Source of the DNA: Novosphingobium barchaimii LL02
Lineage (GTDB): Bacteria > Pseudomonadota > Alphaproteobacteria > Sphingomonadales > Sphingomonadaceae
DNA length: 64,000 bases
NCBI RefSeq assembly: GCF_001046635.1
Contig: NZ_KQ130455.1
Location: forward strand, 251,103-315,102
Direction: 5' to 3'
The notes beneath the pieces are model-generated. The model was given only the letters and a program-made list of their open reading frames with translations, was not told the DNA's origin and ran no database searches. Within the stretch, counting starts at the first letter, position 1, and each line of letters starts with the position of its first letter. Position numbers and translations under genes: made by a program. Shown piece by piece: positions 62,538-64,000 of this stretch.

Positions 62538-64000
62538 TTAGTCGTTCTTCTTGCGACCGGCCTTCTTGCGGTCGTTCGGGTCGAGCAGGGCCTTGCGCAG
62601 ACGGATCGACTTGGGGGTCACTTCGACCATTTCGTCGTCGTCAACGTAGGCGATCGCCTGCTCCAGCGTCATCACGCGGGGCGGGGTGAGGCGGATGGCG
62701 TCGTCCTTGCCGGTCGAACGGAAGTTCGTCAGCTGCTTCGACTTCATCGGGTTCACTTCGAGATCGTCGGGCTTGGCGTTCTCGCCGATGATCATGCCTT
62801 CATAGAGCGGCTCGCCCGAACCGACGAACAGGATGCCGCGCTCTTCGAGCGGGCCCAGTGCGTAGGCAACGGCTTCGCCGGCACCGTTCGAGATCAGCAC
62901 GCCGTTCTTGCGGCCTTCGATCTTGCCCTTGTGGGGGCCGTACTTGTCGAACAGGCGGTTCATGATGCCGGTGCCGCGCGTGTCCGACAGGAACTCGCCG
63001 TGGTAACCGATCAGGCCGCGCGAGGGGGCGATGAAGGTGATGCGGGTCTTGCCACCGCCCGAGGGGCGCATGTCGGTCATCTCGCCCTTGCGGATCGCCA
63101 TCTTCTCGACGACGGTGCCCGAGAATTCCTCGTCCACGTCGATCACGACGGTTTCGTAAGGCTCGGTCTTCTTGCCGTTCTCGTCTTCGAGGAACAGCAC
63201 ACGCGGGCGGCTGATGCCCAGTTCGAAGCCTTCGCGGCGCATCGTCTCGATGACGACGCCCAGCTGAAGTTCACCGCGACCGGCGACTTCGAAGCTGTCC
63301 TTGTCGGCCGATTCGGTGACGCGGATGGCGACGTTGGTTTCGGCTTCGCGGGCCAGACGGTCGCGGATCATGCGGCTGGTGACCTTGGAGCCTTCGCGGC
63401 CGGCCATCGGCGAATCGTTGACGGCAAAGCGCATCGACAGCGTCGGCGGATCGATCGGCTGAGCCTGCAGCGGCTCGGACACCGAAGGATCGGCGATGGT
63501 GTTCGACACGGTAGCGGCGGTGAGGCCCGCGATCGAGATGATGTCGCCTGCCTTGGCCGATTCGACGGGAACGCGGTCGAGGCCGTGGAACGCCAGCAGC
63601 TTGGAGGCGCGGCCGGTTTCAACGACGTTGCCTTCGCTGTCGAGGGCGCGGATCTGGTCGTTCAGCTTCACGGTGCCCGACTGGACCTTGCCGGTGAGGA
63701 TGCGGCCCAGGAAGTTGTCGCGGTCAAGCAGGGTGACGAGGAACTTGAAGGGACCGTCGACGTCGGCTTCGGGAGCCGGCACGTGCTCGATGATCTTCTC
63801 GAACAGCGGGGTCAGCGTGCCTTCGCGCGCATCGGGATCTTCGCTGGCGTAGCCGTTACGGCCCGAAGCGTAGAGCGTGGGGAAGTCGAGCTGTTCGTCG
63901 TTGGCGTCCAGGCTGACGAAGAGGTCGAACACTTCGTCGAGCACTTCGGCGTGACGGCCATCGGGACGGTCGATCTTGTTAACGACGACGATGGGCTTGA
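62538..64000 (-). CDS. typA: Ribosome-associated GTPase TypA/BipA, C-terminal part
   Basis: TypA is a translation-factor-type GTPase needed under stress. The frame is open to the last base of the window, where it reads KPIVVVNKIDRPDG, containing the NKID G4 motif. The rest holds domain II (FLGRILTGKVQSGTVKLNDQ), domain III (TNVAIRVTESADKDSFEVAG, then GRGELQLGVVIETMRREGFE) and domain V with the C-terminal TPKSIRLRKALL. The N-terminal GTPase motifs G1-G3 lie outside the window. Confidence 0.96.
   Translation of the reverse strand, partial: KPIVVVNKIDRPDGRHAEVLDEVFDLFVSLDANDEQLDFPTLYASGRNGYASEDPDAREGTLTPLFEKIIEHVPAPEADVDGPFKFLVTLLDRDNFLGRILTGKVQSGTVKLNDQIRALDSEGNVVETGRASKLLAFHGLDRVPVESAKAGDIISIAGLTAATVSNTIADPSVSEPLQAQPIDPPTLSMRFAVNDSPMAGREGSKVTSRMIRDRLAREAETNVAIRVTESADKDSFEVAGRGELQLGVVIETMRREGFELGISRPRVLFLEDENGKKTEPYETVVIDVDEEFSGTVVEKMAIRKGEMTDMRPSGGGKTRITFIAPSRGLIGYHGEFLSDTRGTGIMNRLFDKYGPHKGKIEGRKNGVLISNGAGEAVAYALGPLEERGILFVGSGEPLYEGMIIGENAKPDDLEVNPMKSKQLTNFRSTGKDDAIRLTPPRVMTLEQAIAYVDDDEMVEVTPKSIRLRKALLDPNDRKKAGRKKND

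Overview
The window is GC-rich alphaproteobacterial DNA and looks like a sphingomonad, probably Novosphingobium-like. The basis is a crtY-crtI-crtB carotenoid cluster, MipA and TorF-type outer-membrane proteins, PmbA, LptB-RpoN, ThiC and TypA with sphingomonad-style sequences, plus sphingomonad-type accessory genes (DUF736, a recombinase-ParB-RepB triad). The genus is an inference from gene content, not a computed placement.

Positions 1 to about 23,508 are a genomic island. Its right edge is a 46-nt copy of the 3' part of tRNA-Gly(GCC), next to a tyrosine integrase; the intact tRNA should lie off the left end of the window. From left to right the island holds: the end of an IS21-type element; a NYN/OST-HTH protein; a minus-strand operon of a Rad50/SMC-like ATPase (broken), a 116-aa protein, a UvrD-like SF1 helicase and an HNH nuclease; an IS66 element with a perfect 8-bp target duplication inside the ATPase gene; an IS3 element without target duplication; a second minus-strand operon (DUF6361, PLD-family protein, SF2 helicase) whose helicase is cut off by the IS3; a DUF736 gene with an amber codon; a serine recombinase-ParB-RepB triad; an HTH protein; an MqsRA toxin-antitoxin pair; and the integrase. 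Both multi-gene operons look like anti-phage or DNA-processing systems, each damaged by insertion sequences. The absence of a duplication around the IS3, with different operons on its two sides, suggests an IS-mediated deletion removed the DNA between them.

Positions 23.5 to 64 kb are ordinary chromosome: pmbA; lptB-rpoN; a TonB-like protein; a two-domain glycosyltransferase/methyltransferase; dinB; a Bcr/CflA transporter; a carotenoid operon (crtY-crtI-DUF1851-like-LOG-crtB) with overlapping genes; MipA; a uracil-DNA glycosylase-family protein; an SRAP-family protein without the usual catalytic cysteine; thiC under a TPP riboswitch; a run of small stress or envelope genes; an OmpR/EnvZ-type pair; beta-carbonic anhydrase fused by a 4-nt overlap to a SulP transporter, which suggests bicarbonate handling; two outer-membrane proteins; and the 3' part of typA/bipA, which runs off the right end.

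The best candidates for something new are the ATPase-small protein-helicase-HNH operon and the DUF6361-PLD-helicase operon. Neither is intact here, so their function must be studied in intact relatives.
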